Assembly: GCA_963714205.1 (NCBI GenBank)
Contig: CAVQNQ010000002.1
Span: 496,001 to 560,000 of the forward strand
DNA length: 64,000 nucleotides
Direction of reading: 5' to 3'
Source: CAVQNQ01 sp963714205
GTDB lineage: Bacteria; Acidobacteriota; Terriglobia; Bryobacterales; Bryobacteraceae
How positions within the stretch are numbered: position 1 is the first letter of the stretch; every line of letters starts with the position of its first letter. The position numbers and the translations under genes were made by a program. A model generated the notes under the pieces. It made no database searches. It had not been told where the DNA came from and worked only from the letters and a program-made list of their open reading frames with translations. Of this stretch, positions 53,683-64,000 are shown piece after piece.

Positions 53683-53888
53683 GCCACCAGGAGGACTTCG
53701 TCGCGGACAAGGTGAAGCCGAACCCGTTCGGGCCGCGGCCGATCAAAAAAGAACGCAGAGGTCGCCTCCAGCACGTTGTTGCGCAATTCGTCCCACGTGT
53801 CCCCTTCGGTGAAGATGCTCTCCGTGAGGCATTCGGCGCAATACCCGCCATCGGATTCCTGGACCACCTCGAATACCAGCTCAGCCAT
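53679..53888 (-). CDS. hicB: HicB-like antitoxin (DUF1902-type)
   Basis: From ATG 53888 the 69-residue protein reads MAELVFEVVQESDGGYCAEC, then SIFTEGDTWDELRNNVLEAT, and ends LVRDEVLLVA. This is the short DUF1902/HicB-like fold (beta-strand pair and helix) that pairs with HicA. Its stop overlaps the toxin start. The upstream extension of the frame to 54074 has no family match. Databases sometimes mislabel such proteins as 2-oxoisovalerate dehydrogenase subunits. Confidence 0.78.
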   Translation of the reverse strand: MAELVFEVVQESDGGYCAECLTESIFTEGDTWDELRNNVLEATSAFFFDRPRPERVRLHLVRDEVLLVA

Positions 53889-54120
53889 ACGTCTATGATA
53901 CGGCATGAGTTCGCACGACGGGTGGGTCAAGAGCGACTCTCGCGCGCAGATTAGGATCGGGAAGTCGGCATTGCGACTGCAACCTCGCTTTGGTTCGTGC
54001 CCGAGGGTGCGGCATGTGTTCCGGAGCGCGCCACGAGACCCCGGAGTAGGTCCCGTCTGCTTGCGCGGTTGCAACAGGCCGGCTCATGGCGATTGCCTAT
54101 CCCTGGCCTTCTCCTCAGTC
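53889..54120. other. Region upstream of hicBA with no recognised gene
   Basis: About 230 bases with no convincing coding frame on either strand and no obvious repeats. It should hold the hicBA promoter. It borders the glycosidase-like fragment. Confidence 0.3.
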
Positions 54121-54495
54121 TTAGCGGTTCTTCTGCGTATCTCGATCGAACGCCACGCCGTCGAATGGCACTACGATAACCTTGCTGCCGTGGTTATCGT
54201 TTCCAAGCTCCTGATCTTTCGGTACATCGACGACGGCAAATGTAAAGGCAGCGACATGGCCATTCACCAGGACCACGCCGGGGCGCTCCATCTTCTCCCA
54301 ATGGTTGACGGTTCCGTCCGTATAGCGAACGAAGTCCGCGGTGGGATCGTAGGCCAGGCCCTGGTTGGTCCAGTTGCCAATGCCATCGGGCGAGGTCAAA
54401 TGGAACGCCTTGCGCTCGCTCCAGCAATTGACCACGAGGTGATACATGCCGCCGTAGCCGAGAAGCCCGGTCATCCCAACGGCATTGGGATTGTC
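54121..54495 (-). pseudogene. C-terminal fragment of a glycosyl-hydrolase (GH43-like) protein
   Basis: The frame continues the end of a five-bladed-propeller glycosidase: RLEHDNPNAVGMTGLLGYGG, VVNCWSERKAFHLTSPDGIG, NHWEKMERPGVVLVNGH and AAFTFAVVDVPKDQE. The N-terminal half is absent; it joins the poxB fragment at about 54494. ATG 54474 could start translation but would yield only 117 residues without the catalytic blades. Confidence 0.5.
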
Positions 54496-54706
54496 ATGCT
54501 CCAGCCGGGCGGCCGCTCATATAGGCATCGGCGACCGCGGCGAAGACGCCGTACTCTTCATGGCGAACGTGGATAAACTCGATTTTCCCGTTGCGCCGCA
54601 ACCCGTCAATCACCGGATTCAACGCGTCTCCCACGATGCCGTAGCAGCGTTTTACGCCAGCCTTCTCCAGCATCTCCCACATGACGTCCGCTACTTTTTG
54701 TGACGT
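54494..54706 (-). pseudogene. N-terminal fragment of a ThDP-dependent enzyme (PoxB/pyruvate dehydrogenase quinone-like)
   Basis: The frame reads TSQKVADVMWEMLEKAGVKR, then YGIVGDALNPVIDGLRRN and IHVRHEEYGVFAAVADAYMS. These are the first about 70 residues of pyruvate-oxidase-type ThDP enzymes, with the catalytic Glu in HEE. It then ends at the junction with the glycosidase fragment. The normal start ATG seems replaced by ACG (54706-54704), preceded by AGGGGA. Both features show a decayed gene. Confidence 0.68.
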
Positions 54707-54754
54707 GGGTGTTCCCCTCTGACGCCAGCATATCACCGACGCTTCGGGCGTCCC

Positions 54755-56421
<1,667 letters not shown>

Positions 56422-56425
<4 letters not shown>

Positions 56426-57051
56426 GGGATGCTCACCAACCCCTTGCGAATGGCATAAACCACCAGCTCGGCCGTGTTGTGCATGCCGAGCGCCTGCATG
56501 ATGTTCGCGCGGTGCACCGCCACGGTGTTCACGCTCAGTCCCAGCACGCCGGCGATCTCTTTATTGGACCGGCCCTGGACGATCCACTGCAGCACTTCCA
56601 GCTCGCGCGTGGTGAGCTGTGGCGCTTCTTCTTCCTGCTCGGCCAGGGAGCCGAGCCGCGGATCGAGCACCCGTTCTCCCGCGGCCACTTTCCTGACGGC
56701 TTCCACCAGCTCCAGGTCCATGGCATTCTTAAGCAGGTATCCGCGCGCACCGGCGTCGAGACACGTCCGCACGTAAGACGGTTCGGCGTGCATGCTCAGG
56801 ATTAGAACCGCGGTCGCGGGACGCGCCTTGAGAATCGAGCGCGTGGCCGCCGCGCCGTTCATGCCGGGCAGCGCGAAATCCATGACTACCACCGCGGGAT
56901 GAACCCGGGCCGCCGCCTCCACCGCATCGTTGCCGTCGCTCGCTTCGCCCACCACTTCGATGCCGGGTTCATCCTCCAGCATGCGGCGGAAGCCGCGCCG
57001 CACCAGGCTGTGGTCGTCCACCAGCAGGACCGTAATCGCCGGCTCAGGCAT
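56422..57051 (-). CDS. NarL/FixJ-type response regulator
   Basis: The 209-residue protein has a receiver domain (VLLVDDHSLVRRGF, phospho-acceptor Asp58 in VVVMDFALPGMNG, conserved Lys in GYLLKNA). A LuxR-type HTH follows (TTRELEVLQWIVQGRSNKEI, then LGLSVNTVAVHRANIMQALG). It is encoded with its histidine kinase (8-base overlap) and followed by CRTAC1 F. It presumably activates nearby promoters when phosphorylated; target sites were not identified. Confidence 0.92.
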
Positions 57052-58390
57052 GGGTCTCCTCCGGCACCACCGGGACCGTCAGCCTCACCAGCACTCCGCC
57101 GGCCTCGCGCTCGATGAATTCCACCCGGCCGTTCACCAGCTCGGCTCTCTCCCGCATCGAAACCAGTCCCATACCCTGCCTCTCCTTGCCGCCGCCGAAT
57201 CCCACGCCCGCGTCTTCCACTTCCAGCACTACCGATTCCGGCAGAAATCGCAGGCGCACGACGGCCCTTGCGGATTTCGAATGGCGCGCGATATTGCTGA
57301 GCGCTTCCTGCAAAACACGGTACACGTGGATGGCCACGTTGCGGTCCAGTTCGCGGCTGGGCCCGCTCTTTTCGTACTGGATTTCGATGCCGGTCTGCTT
57401 TTCGAAGCCGGGCAGGTACACATCGAGGGCGCTCTCCAGTCCCGCCTCGTCGAGGACCACCGGATGCAGCGCCAGCGAGAGCGAGCGCACTTTCTCGAGC
57501 GTCGCTTGCACGACCTCCTGGATTTCGCGCAGGCCCAAGCGCAGCGCGTCGGGTATGCCGGGGGCGCGCCGTTCGGTGCGCTGGAGCATCACCCCCACCG
57601 CCGTCAGGATCTGCCCGAAATCGTCGTGCAGCTCGCGCGAGATCGAACGGAAGGTGCTCTCCTGCATCCCGATGAGCTGCTGCGCCAGCTCGCTGCGCCG
57701 TTGGGAAAGCTCCGCCACCTGCTCGAACATTCTCCGGTTGTATTGCACCAGGTAAAGGCTGGTGGCGACGATCAGGATCAGCATCAGCCCCACGAACAGG
57801 TACAGATTGCGTTCGGCGCGCGTATAGATCTGACTGGTTCGTTCGGTGGCTTCGCGCGCGATCTCGTTGTTTTGCACCAGCAGCCGTGCCACCGCCGTTC
57901 CGAGCGCCTCCTGCCTGGCCTGGAGCGACACGCGGATCCAATCCAGCGCCTTCTGTTCCTCTCCGGATCGCGCCAGCACGAAGAGCCGGTCCTGCGCGTC
58001 CCAAAACTGGGCGACGGACGCGCGCAGATAATCCTCCTGGCCGGGGGCGCGCTCGGCCGGCGCGTACTTGGCTTCTTCCGCAACCGCGTCATCGAGATCG
58101 GTCCGTATGCGCTGAAACTGCCGCTCCCAGGCTGTCAACGGGTACGGTTCATTGCCCTCCAGTATGTCCCGCATGGTAAGAGCCAGCGAGTTGAGGCTGT
58201 TCTGAACGCGCAGCAGAAGCAGGGAATCAATGCGGTTGCGGTCGATGGTTCGCGCCTGCAACTCCTCGAGGCCCTTGAGCTGGGTGACGGTATAGCCCGA
58301 GTATACGGCGACCGCCGTCAGGGTGATGGCCAGGCCTCCGAGCAGCCGGGCGGTCGGAGATCGCCTGTAATCCACACCTGACGAGGGCAT
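57044..58390 (-). CDS. NarX-like membrane histidine kinase (HisKA_3)
   Basis: The 448-residue kinase has a membrane helix near residues 15-36 (ARLLGGLAITLTAVAVYSGY), a periplasmic helical sensor domain (about 37-195), a second helix near 196-216, and the dimerisation/phosphotransfer segment SRELHDDFGQ with His255. A HATPase domain follows (YRVLQEALSNIARHSKSARA, VEDAGVGFGGG, MGLVSMRERAELVNG). The sensor domain resembles CHASE3-type four-helix bundles. ATG 58390 is preceded by a short gap of 36 bases to the glycosyltransferase gene. Confidence 0.9.
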   Translation of the reverse strand: MPSSGVDYRRSPTARLLGGLAITLTAVAVYSGYTVTQLKGLEELQARTIDRNRIDSLLLLRVQNSLNSLALTMRDILEGNEPYPLTAWERQFQRIRTDLDDAVAEEAKYAPAERAPGQEDYLRASVAQFWDAQDRLFVLARSGEEQKALDWIRVSLQARQEALGTAVARLLVQNNEIAREATERTSQIYTRAERNLYLFVGLMLILIVATSLYLVQYNRRMFEQVAELSQRRSELAQQLIGMQESTFRSISRELHDDFGQILTAVGVMLQRTERRAPGIPDALRLGLREIQEVVQATLEKVRSLSLALHPVVLDEAGLESALDVYLPGFEKQTGIEIQYEKSGPSRELDRNVAIHVYRVLQEALSNIARHSKSARAVVRLRFLPESVVLEVEDAGVGFGGGKERQGMGLVSMRERAELVNGRVEFIEREAGGVLVRLTVPVVPEETHA

Positions 58391-58426
58391 CCGTCTAATA
58401 TTCTCGTATGATAGCGGCCAAGCGCG

Positions 58427-59578
58427 TTAACTCTCGATCCGCAGGTGCCTGCCCCGCGCCATGACTGCGCCAATGTAAAAACTCTCCAGCCGCCGGACTG
58501 CGGCCGACAGATCGAACTCCCTCCGGGCCCGTTCGAGACCCCGCCGGCCCATGGCCGTCCGCAGAATCTCGTCCCGAAGCAAGCGGATGATCGGCTCCGC
58601 AAACGCTTCCGGCGTCCGCTGCCGCACCAGGTAACCGGTGATTCCGTCGGCCACCAGTTCCGAAACGCCGCCGACATCCGTAGCCACGACCGGCAGTCCC
58701 GCCGCCATGTACTCCATAATTGCGTTCGGAAGGCCCTCGCTCAGGGAACACAGGCACGCCACCGACATTCGGGCCAGATAGTCGGGCACCTCGCCAACCC
58801 CGTCCGAAAAGTACACCCGATCCCGAATCCCCAGTTCCTCGGCTAGCCTCTCCAGTTCCGGCTTCTCTGTGCCTTTCCCGATCAGCAGAAACGCCGCCTG
58901 CGGTTGAGCCTCCGCCACCAACCGCGCTGCCCTGAGAAAGAGAGCCAGGTCTTTCACCGGGCGATAATTCGCCACCACCCCGACCGTCTGCGCGCCGGAG
59001 GGCAAGCCCAGCGCCGCCGCCGCGGCCGCATCCCAGGATGAGGACGCATAAAGGTTCAGGTCCGTTCCGGGATAAAAAACAGTTATCTTGTCCGCACTGA
59101 GCCCCTCAGCGGCCGCCACCACCTTTTTCGCGTACTCCGAATTGGTGATGACGTGCGTCGTGAACCGGTTCAAAACCCGGAATAGCCGCTTTAAGCCCGG
59201 CGTGTACCAATAACCCGTATTCAGCCGGCTCGTGATGACCACCCGTCGCAAACCCACTGCGGCGAGCACGTTGACGATATCCGCCCGCGTCATGAAGCTG
59301 TGCACGATGTCGATGCGGTTCCGCAAGATGTACCTGCGGAATTCCCATACCCGCCGAAGTCCCGCCGGCGAGTACACCCGCCTCAACGGAAACACTGCCG
59401 TGGCGAGATCGCGGCTCAGGAGAGCCAGCCGCGCGCTGTCCTCGAAACAACAAACGTGCGGCTCGAACGCCTTGCGATCCATCCTTGTCGCGATCGCCGA
59501 AACGAGTTTCTCGGTTCCAGCGTCTTCTTTGACCGTGTCAAGTATCAGGCAGACTCTCAGCGGGCTGTCATCGGCCAT
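58427..59578 (-). CDS. Glycosyltransferase family 4
   Basis: The start ATG 59578 gives MADDSPLRVCLILDTVKEDA; the longer frame has no family support. The 383-residue protein has the two Rossmann domains of GT4, with VHSFMTRADIVNVLAAV, VVGVVANYRPVKDLALFLRA and LLIGKGTEKPELERLAEELG. The nucleotide-sugar motif is CSLSEGLPNAIMEYMAAGLP (E-x7-E). It transfers a sugar from a nucleotide donor, probably in cell-surface polysaccharide synthesis. The methyltransferase gene diverges from it across 74 bases. Confidence 0.88.
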   Translation of the reverse strand: MADDSPLRVCLILDTVKEDAGTEKLVSAIATRMDRKAFEPHVCCFEDSARLALLSRDLATAVFPLRRVYSPAGLRRVWEFRRYILRNRIDIVHSFMTRADIVNVLAAVGLRRVVITSRLNTGYWYTPGLKRLFRVLNRFTTHVITNSEYAKKVVAAAEGLSADKITVFYPGTDLNLYASSSWDAAAAAALGLPSGAQTVGVVANYRPVKDLALFLRAARLVAEAQPQAAFLLIGKGTEKPELERLAEELGIRDRVYFSDGVGEVPDYLARMSVACLCSLSEGLPNAIMEYMAAGLPVVATDVGGVSELVADGITGYLVRQRTPEAFAEPIIRLLRDEILRTAMGRRGLERARREFDLSAAVRRLESFYIGAVMARGRHLRIES

Positions 59579-59652
59579 CTCGCCTGCTCCCCTAATCGAA
59601 ACCCCACGCGAAGCCCGATCATATCGCACAAACAGGAACGGCTGATCTTCGC

Positions 59653-60492
59653 ATGTTACAATCCTACGTTGCTTCCAGTTCTGGCCGGCGTATGATTGAG
59701 GGCCCTGCCGATCAAACTCGCGGAGTTGAGGCGGCTCGGTCGAGTCCGCTCGAAAAAGCGCGCACCGAAGACCTGCTCCGCATTATCCCTCGGGGACGCC
59801 GTTCCGTACTGGACATCGGCGCCCGGGACGGTCATTTCTCATGCTTGCTGACCCAGTACTTCGCGGAGGTGACGGCCCTCGACCTGGAACCGCCCGCCTG
59901 GCGCTTCCCCGGCGTAACTACCGTCGCGGGAGATGTCACCCATCTGGCTTTCCCGGACGCGGCATTCGATTGCGTGTTCTGCACGGAAGTGTTGGAGCAC
60001 ATCGCCGGCCTCGAACTGGCATGCCGCGAGATCGTAAGAGTCGCCAGGCGCGAAATCGTCATCGGCGTCCCCTTCCAACAGGACATCCGGTTGGGACGCA
60101 CCACGTGCCTTGCCTGTGGGAAGACCAATCCGCCGTGGGGACATATCAACTCCTTCACGGAACAGCGGCTCTTTTCGTGTTTTCCCGCGCTCTCGGTCGT
60201 CTCCCGGTCCTTTGTCGGACTTCACAAGCAGGCTACCAATGCCATTTCCGCTAGGCTGATGGACTGGGCTGGCAACCCCTGGGGGTCGTACGGTCAAGAG
60301 GAGCCCTGCATCCACTGTGGCGCGATCCTGACTCCGCCTCCACAGAGGTCGGCCGGCTCGCGGCTCTGCTCCGCCGCGGCAGCCTGCCTCAATCGCGCAC
60401 AGTCTGCTTTCACGCGGCCGCTTCCGGTCTGGATTCATGTGCTCTTCGCCCTGCCGGATCGCTCCGCTCCCTTGGCGGCCTACCGCCCTTGA
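59653..60492 (+). CDS. Class I SAM-dependent methyltransferase
   Basis: The 279-residue protein has motif I VLDIGARDGHFSCLL, motif II-type VTALDLEPPAW, VTTVAGDVTHLAFPDAAF and FCTEVLEHIAGL. Two Cys pairs (CLACG and CIHCG) suggest a bound zinc. The methyl acceptor is not deducible; next to a glycosyltransferase it could modify a sugar or lipid. ATG 59653 or ATG 59692 may start it. Its 3' end overlaps the opposing secreted-protein gene by 13 bases. Confidence 0.8.
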   Translation: MLQSYVASSSGRRMIEGPADQTRGVEAARSSPLEKARTEDLLRIIPRGRRSVLDIGARDGHFSCLLTQYFAEVTALDLEPPAWRFPGVTTVAGDVTHLAFPDAAFDCVFCTEVLEHIAGLELACREIVRVARREIVIGVPFQQDIRLGRTTCLACGKTNPPWGHINSFTEQRLFSCFPALSVVSRSFVGLHKQATNAISARLMDWAGNPWGSYGQEEPCIHCGAILTPPPQRSAGSRLCSAAAACLNRAQSAFTRPLPVWIHVLFALPDRSAPLAAYRP

Positions 60493-63400
60493 CTCATCGC
60501 CAACTCGCTCGACGCCAGCACGGCTCCCGTGGCCGACAGGTACTCCACCCGAAAAATGTGGTCGCCCTGCCGTTCGTCAATAGTCACTGCGCAGGGCGAC
60601 GAGGTGCAGGATGTATCTACAACTGCCCCGTCCGGCGCGATCGTGCTGACCCGCACCGCCGCGGTTCCGGCGACGCTTTGCATATTCACGGCCACACGCA
60701 CGATACGCCCGCCCCGGGGTTGCGGCCCCCCCACCCGGTACGCCGCCCAGTCCGCGTTCGCGCCGAAACCGAACACCATGCCGAAGTACTTCTGCCACGC
60801 GTTCGCCCAGGGCGTCCCGATCATGTTCCAACCTGTTCCATCGTCCAGATCGGAGATGTATTCCCCATCCGGCACGCATAAGGTCGAAGAGACCGGGCAC
60901 GTACCAGGCTTGGCAAACATCGAGTTGTACAGCAGGTCCCCGAAGGCGGCTAAATTGGGGTCCTGATTGTACTGATACGCGAGCATCACGGAGCGCACGG
61001 GTATGGCCGAAAGCATGCGCATTGAGGCCGTGTCACTGAGTCCCACACACCATGTCCACGAGGGATCGATAGGCGCTTGACAGTCAACAGTTCGAACGAT
61101 GTAATACATGGCCTTAGTGGAGGGCGAGGCGCCATATGTCTTTAACCAGTTCGCGATCCCCGCATTGTAACTATGAGCAAGGGTTGCATTGGTTGGGTCC
61201 GAATCCGCGATGGCGCGGGACGCAAACTCGAACGCCACTCCGATTATTCCCTCTATGAATGGCTGCGCGCCCCACCCGACGAAAGAATTGGAAACCCCGG
61301 CGCCATAGCCCAGCATCCAACCATGGGTTCCCGTACTCCCCGTATACGGACGGTCTAAGGTGAGGTGCGTGCCGTCCACAAAGGTCGGCGTGTAATAGGT
61401 TCCCTCCGTTTGGTCCGCATAGGTAGCCGGCGCAGCTGTTGTTGGAAGAAACACTATGTGCGTCGGGAACTCGCCGCTGCTCCAGGAAGTGCCACTTGCG
61501 ATAACAGACGTAGAACCATTTGTGAGACTTACACTCGTGCCCTGAGTCCACGAATTGCCCTCGGAATTCAGCCCCTGCCAACTCCCGTCCGGCGCTCTGG
61601 TGACTGCCCAGTATCCGGTTATAAAACTGCTGATCGCCTCCTTGCATGAAGAGCTTTGTGCGGAGTCGGTGGAATACAAGGCGCAGTAAGACAAGATCGC
61701 TGTGATGTAAGCTCGCTCTCGGTCGTCTCCCGCACCCCAACCAATATAGATGGGTATATACTGCACGTAGTAGTTGAAAAACCTGTTCAGGTCGGGCCAC
61801 ATGTCCGGTCTGCCGTCGAATGCTCGAAGCACCATGCCGAGGGTGGATACTATCCTCGGCGCTGGGCATTGATCCGGGTAAGGCCCGCCGAACCTGCACA
61901 TCCTCCCGCTATCCATGCGGAACTTCCAGAAACGGTCGGCCAGGTTGCGGGCCGCGGTCAAATAATCGTCTATCCCGGTTCTGTAATATAGAGAGTAGAA
62001 GCCCGCCACGGTATCATAGTAGTTGCTGCCTTCTCCGGGACCGGATGCGTTGTAAGTCCAAATCCCTCCATAGTTCACGCTCCCATCGTCAAAACTGTAC
62101 CGGCACCCTCCACTGTGGCAGTCGGTCACGTCTCCATACCAGGCCGTGGCCATCGTAAGCTGCGTGTCGCTTTGACAACTCGCAACTGGCGTCTCTCTCA
62201 GACCATATCCCTCCTGGGAGTTATCTGGGTACCAGAGGAGAAGGTAGACGTTCTGTCCGTTAACCTGCTGGGGGACCGTAGGATTGCTTGGGCCCTGGCA
62301 AAATGTCGTCGTGAAGGTCGTCCCGGCGGATCCCGTCGCTATGGCGCTGCCGGCCGTCACAGTCACGGTTCCCGGACCCTGCGATCCCACCCAGAAGTCC
62401 CTGTAATAGTCGGCCAGGTGCGCTGAGTTAAGATCGCCTTCGGCTTTGTGCCGGCTGTCAGCCCACGGCCACGGATTCGCCCCATACCGGATCATCCACC
62501 CAAGAAGCGCGTCGGTAGCTGCGTTTCCTGTGATGACGATGGAATTACTGTCGGTCGCCACGAAACCATGCTTGACTGTGCAATTGTTGGACTGCCCGCG
62601 GCTGTCTGTCACGGTCAATTGAAACACATAACTCCCGAATACAGTCTGGCTGATGGTAGGATTCGCGCTGTTCTGCCCCGACCAGAGAACCTGCGTAGGT
62701 CCGGAAAGCTCTTGCCATAAGTACCGCGCCATCGCGTTGCCGTCGAGCGGATATGCGCCCGATCCGTCTAGTTTGGCCGGATACCCCGCCCGGAAAACCT
62801 GCTGCACGCCTGCTACGCAAGTGGGAGAGTAGGAGGGGGTGGCGGTGTATGAAGGTCCGACGTTGAAAGATCCGATACTAACGCCGTACCCTCCTGTCCC
62901 TTGATTGGTCAGATTGTTTTCGAACCGCCAGTCGGCTAAGTCTGCCGCCGTGGATTCCTGTGAGAACGGGCTCCCGGCGGGCACGGTCGTGCTGAACCAC
63001 TTCAACCACGCCAGCGAAAAAGCCGTGGGATAGCCCGGATTTCCCACATACCCGGTCGCGCCCGACCAGTCCGCCACTCCTGGAGTTATCGCGCACGCAT
63101 AAGGCGAGGTGGTATAACTGCAATACGAGCTGATGGGAGTGCCGCTCACGTCCTGTGCTTCGAGGAGAAACTGCCCTGGTATTCCGTCTCTGACGGGCAA
63201 ACCTCCGAGCCGCTGCACTCGCACGATCACGTCGTTGTGTCCGGTCAGGTTGGCGCATGATTCGCCGCCAGATGTCGAATCGACCCAATCGGCGGCGCAG
63301 AGTTCACCGGACGCCTTCATGAGGATCTCAAGATACCGTACTTTGGAATATGAACCCCAACTGAAAAACTGCGGGTAACCTGAGGCCGGTATTGTCCAAT

Positions 63401-63554
63401 CGTGAATTCGAAACTCCAGCCGGTAATCGCCGAGCGAGGTGAATGGCGGAACCGCGGGAACCTGCAGCACGCTGGTAGTCCCTGGTTTCACCAGTAGCGA
63501 GGAGTAAGCCAACGCGTGCGCCGCCAGAACGAGTAATAGCCAATAACGCCTCAT
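60480..63554 (-). CDS. Large secreted protein, 1,024 aa, helical-toroid and PKD-like
   Basis: ATG 63554 is chosen because AGGAG lies just upstream and the first residues are a signal peptide (WLLLVLAAHALAYS). The longer frame upstream is unlikely. Residues about 20-200 are beta-rich. A PKD-like stretch follows (AYPLDGNAMARYLWQELSGP, then VFQLTVTDSRGQSNNC). The centre is helical with Trp/Tyr-rich pieces (GIDDYLTAARNLADRFWKFR, NRFFNYYVQYIPIYIG) as in alpha/alpha-toroid glycosidases or lyases. The C-terminal 80 residues are again beta-rich. I do not recognise a catalytic set. It overlaps the methyltransferase end. Confidence 0.7.
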   Translation of the reverse strand: MRRYWLLLVLAAHALAYSSLLVKPGTTSVLQVPAVPPFTSLGDYRLEFRIHDWTIPASGYPQFFSWGSYSKVRYLEILMKASGELCAADWVDSTSGGESCANLTGHNDVIVRVQRLGGLPVRDGIPGQFLLEAQDVSGTPISSYCSYTTSPYACAITPGVADWSGATGYVGNPGYPTAFSLAWLKWFSTTVPAGSPFSQESTAADLADWRFENNLTNQGTGGYGVSIGSFNVGPSYTATPSYSPTCVAGVQQVFRAGYPAKLDGSGAYPLDGNAMARYLWQELSGPTQVLWSGQNSANPTISQTVFGSYVFQLTVTDSRGQSNNCTVKHGFVATDSNSIVITGNAATDALLGWMIRYGANPWPWADSRHKAEGDLNSAHLADYYRDFWVGSQGPGTVTVTAGSAIATGSAGTTFTTTFCQGPSNPTVPQQVNGQNVYLLLWYPDNSQEGYGLRETPVASCQSDTQLTMATAWYGDVTDCHSGGCRYSFDDGSVNYGGIWTYNASGPGEGSNYYDTVAGFYSLYYRTGIDDYLTAARNLADRFWKFRMDSGRMCRFGGPYPDQCPAPRIVSTLGMVLRAFDGRPDMWPDLNRFFNYYVQYIPIYIGWGAGDDRERAYITAILSYCALYSTDSAQSSSCKEAISSFITGYWAVTRAPDGSWQGLNSEGNSWTQGTSVSLTNGSTSVIASGTSWSSGEFPTHIVFLPTTAAPATYADQTEGTYYTPTFVDGTHLTLDRPYTGSTGTHGWMLGYGAGVSNSFVGWGAQPFIEGIIGVAFEFASRAIADSDPTNATLAHSYNAGIANWLKTYGASPSTKAMYYIVRTVDCQAPIDPSWTWCVGLSDTASMRMLSAIPVRSVMLAYQYNQDPNLAAFGDLLYNSMFAKPGTCPVSSTLCVPDGEYISDLDDGTGWNMIGTPWANAWQKYFGMVFGFGANADWAAYRVGGPQPRGGRIVRVAVNMQSVAGTAAVRVSTIAPDGAVVDTSCTSSPCAVTIDERQGDHIFRVEYLSATGAVLASSELAMSQGR

Positions 63555-63561
63555 AATACTC

Positions 63562-64000
63562 CTATTTTGAATAATACACCCGCACTTCTCCGCTGGCCCC
63601 GGCGCAACCAGAGCAGTCCCGACTGCCCGTACACGCCGTTCCGGTATTTGCGCCTCCCCCGCCGCCACCGCCGCCCGGCGCGGTTCCCGCGGTACAAGCG
63701 ACAAATCTCGACGTAGCTGTGTTGTAACCTCCACCGTTTCCACCGGCCCCTGCGAGTGCGGATATGCCGCCAGGTCCCACGGTCATACTGCCGAGAGCAC
63801 CACCTCCGCCTCCCCCGCCAGCGCTCGCCGTCCCACCCGGATATCCGTCCGCGGATGATCCCCCCGCGCCGCAAGCGCCTCCGTCGAGCCTCATTGGAAC
63901 TCTGCCCCCGCCACCCCCGGGAGTGCAGTAATCAGCAGTAACTACCACCAAATCGGTCCCGCCATAAGTGTGATATATGGCATCGAGACCATTCAAAACA
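63562..64000 (-). CDS. Glycine-rich protein, C-terminal part (partial)
   Basis: Only the last about 145 residues are in the window; the frame is open to the edge. It has GGGGG runs (CTPGGGGGRVPM, ASAGGGGGGGALGSM, TAPGGGGGGGGANTG) and several cysteines. It ends GASGEVRVYYSK, the usual end of glycine-rich surface proteins. It stops 7 bases before the start of the secreted protein, so the two may be an operon. No function can be assigned. Confidence 0.65.
   Translation of the reverse strand, partial: VLNGLDAIYHTYGGTDLVVVTADYCTPGGGGGRVPMRLDGGACGAGGSSADGYPGGTASAGGGGGGGALGSMTVGPGGISALAGAGGNGGGYNTATSRFVACTAGTAPGGGGGGGGANTGTACTGSRDCSGCAGASGEVRVYYSK

Noticed and set aside
63562..63950. Glycine-run block as repeat array or CRISPR
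   Set aside because: The runs are codon repeats of glycine inside one open frame with no equal spacers; it is protein low complexity.

Overview
The window is bacterial, GC-rich chromosome that looks like a member of the Acidobacteriota, probably the Bryobacterales/Solibacter group. The basis is gene content, not a search: two very large Oar-type TonB-dependent receptors with an N-terminal Cna-B-like domain, many CRTAC1 proteins (FG-GAP/VCBS repeats followed by an ASPIC/UnbV domain), many TPR proteins with secretion signals, and several multiheme or propeller-cytochrome proteins. No tRNA, rRNA, CRISPR array, transposase or phage gene was recognised.

Layout. 1-3.96 kb: a DUF4139 gene cut by an in-frame amber codon, an MbfA-type iron exporter, a small unknown gene and a frameshifted histidine phosphatase. 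4.0-6.6 kb: a toxin-antitoxin islet holding an RHH/ParE pair, a small-ORF/nucleotidyltransferase pair, hicAB and a decayed FRG-domain gene. 6.8-16.3 kb: housekeeping and envelope genes (proline dehydrogenase, two small membrane proteins, a PBP1B-like enzyme, two TPR proteins, an alkaline-phosphatase-fold secreted protein and an unknown partner). 16.3-43.2 kb: the extracytoplasmic core, with TonB receptor 1, CRTAC1-TPR, an opposed operon of multiheme cytochrome-TPR, CRTAC1 and alginate-export porin, two mirrored CRTAC1/TPR pairs, TonB receptor 2, an amidase and a giant TPR-VCBS fusion. 43.2-51.4 kb: a tightly overlapped operon of a propeller with one haem site, a CRTAC1, a YVTN propeller with di-haem cytochrome, a sensor-type propeller, RidA and a frameshifted ABC substrate-binding protein. 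51.4-54.7 kb: a second accessory islet with a hicB that has lost its stop next to a hicA stub, an AlbA_2 (Schlafen-type) gene with an unknown partner, an intact hicBA and fragments of poxB-like and glycosidase-like genes. 54.7-64 kb: a histidine kinase-response regulator-CRTAC1 operon, a glycosyltransferase, a methyltransferase, a 1,024-residue secreted protein and the edge of a glycine-rich protein.

How the genes may work together. Six free-standing CRTAC1 genes plus one fusion lie within 36 kb, and five of the seven are coupled to TPR proteins as neighbours or fusions. The repeated module of a calcium-binding-type propeller, a TPR partner and a porin, receptor or cytochrome suggests a periplasmic or outer-surface uptake or redox system assembled by paralogue swapping. 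Its substrate cannot be read from the sequence. The two accessory islets contain most of the broken genes, as expected of recombination targets. The single-base lesions at 1557, 3793 and 50951-50954 lie in genes that otherwise look intact, so they may be real recent mutations or sequence errors.
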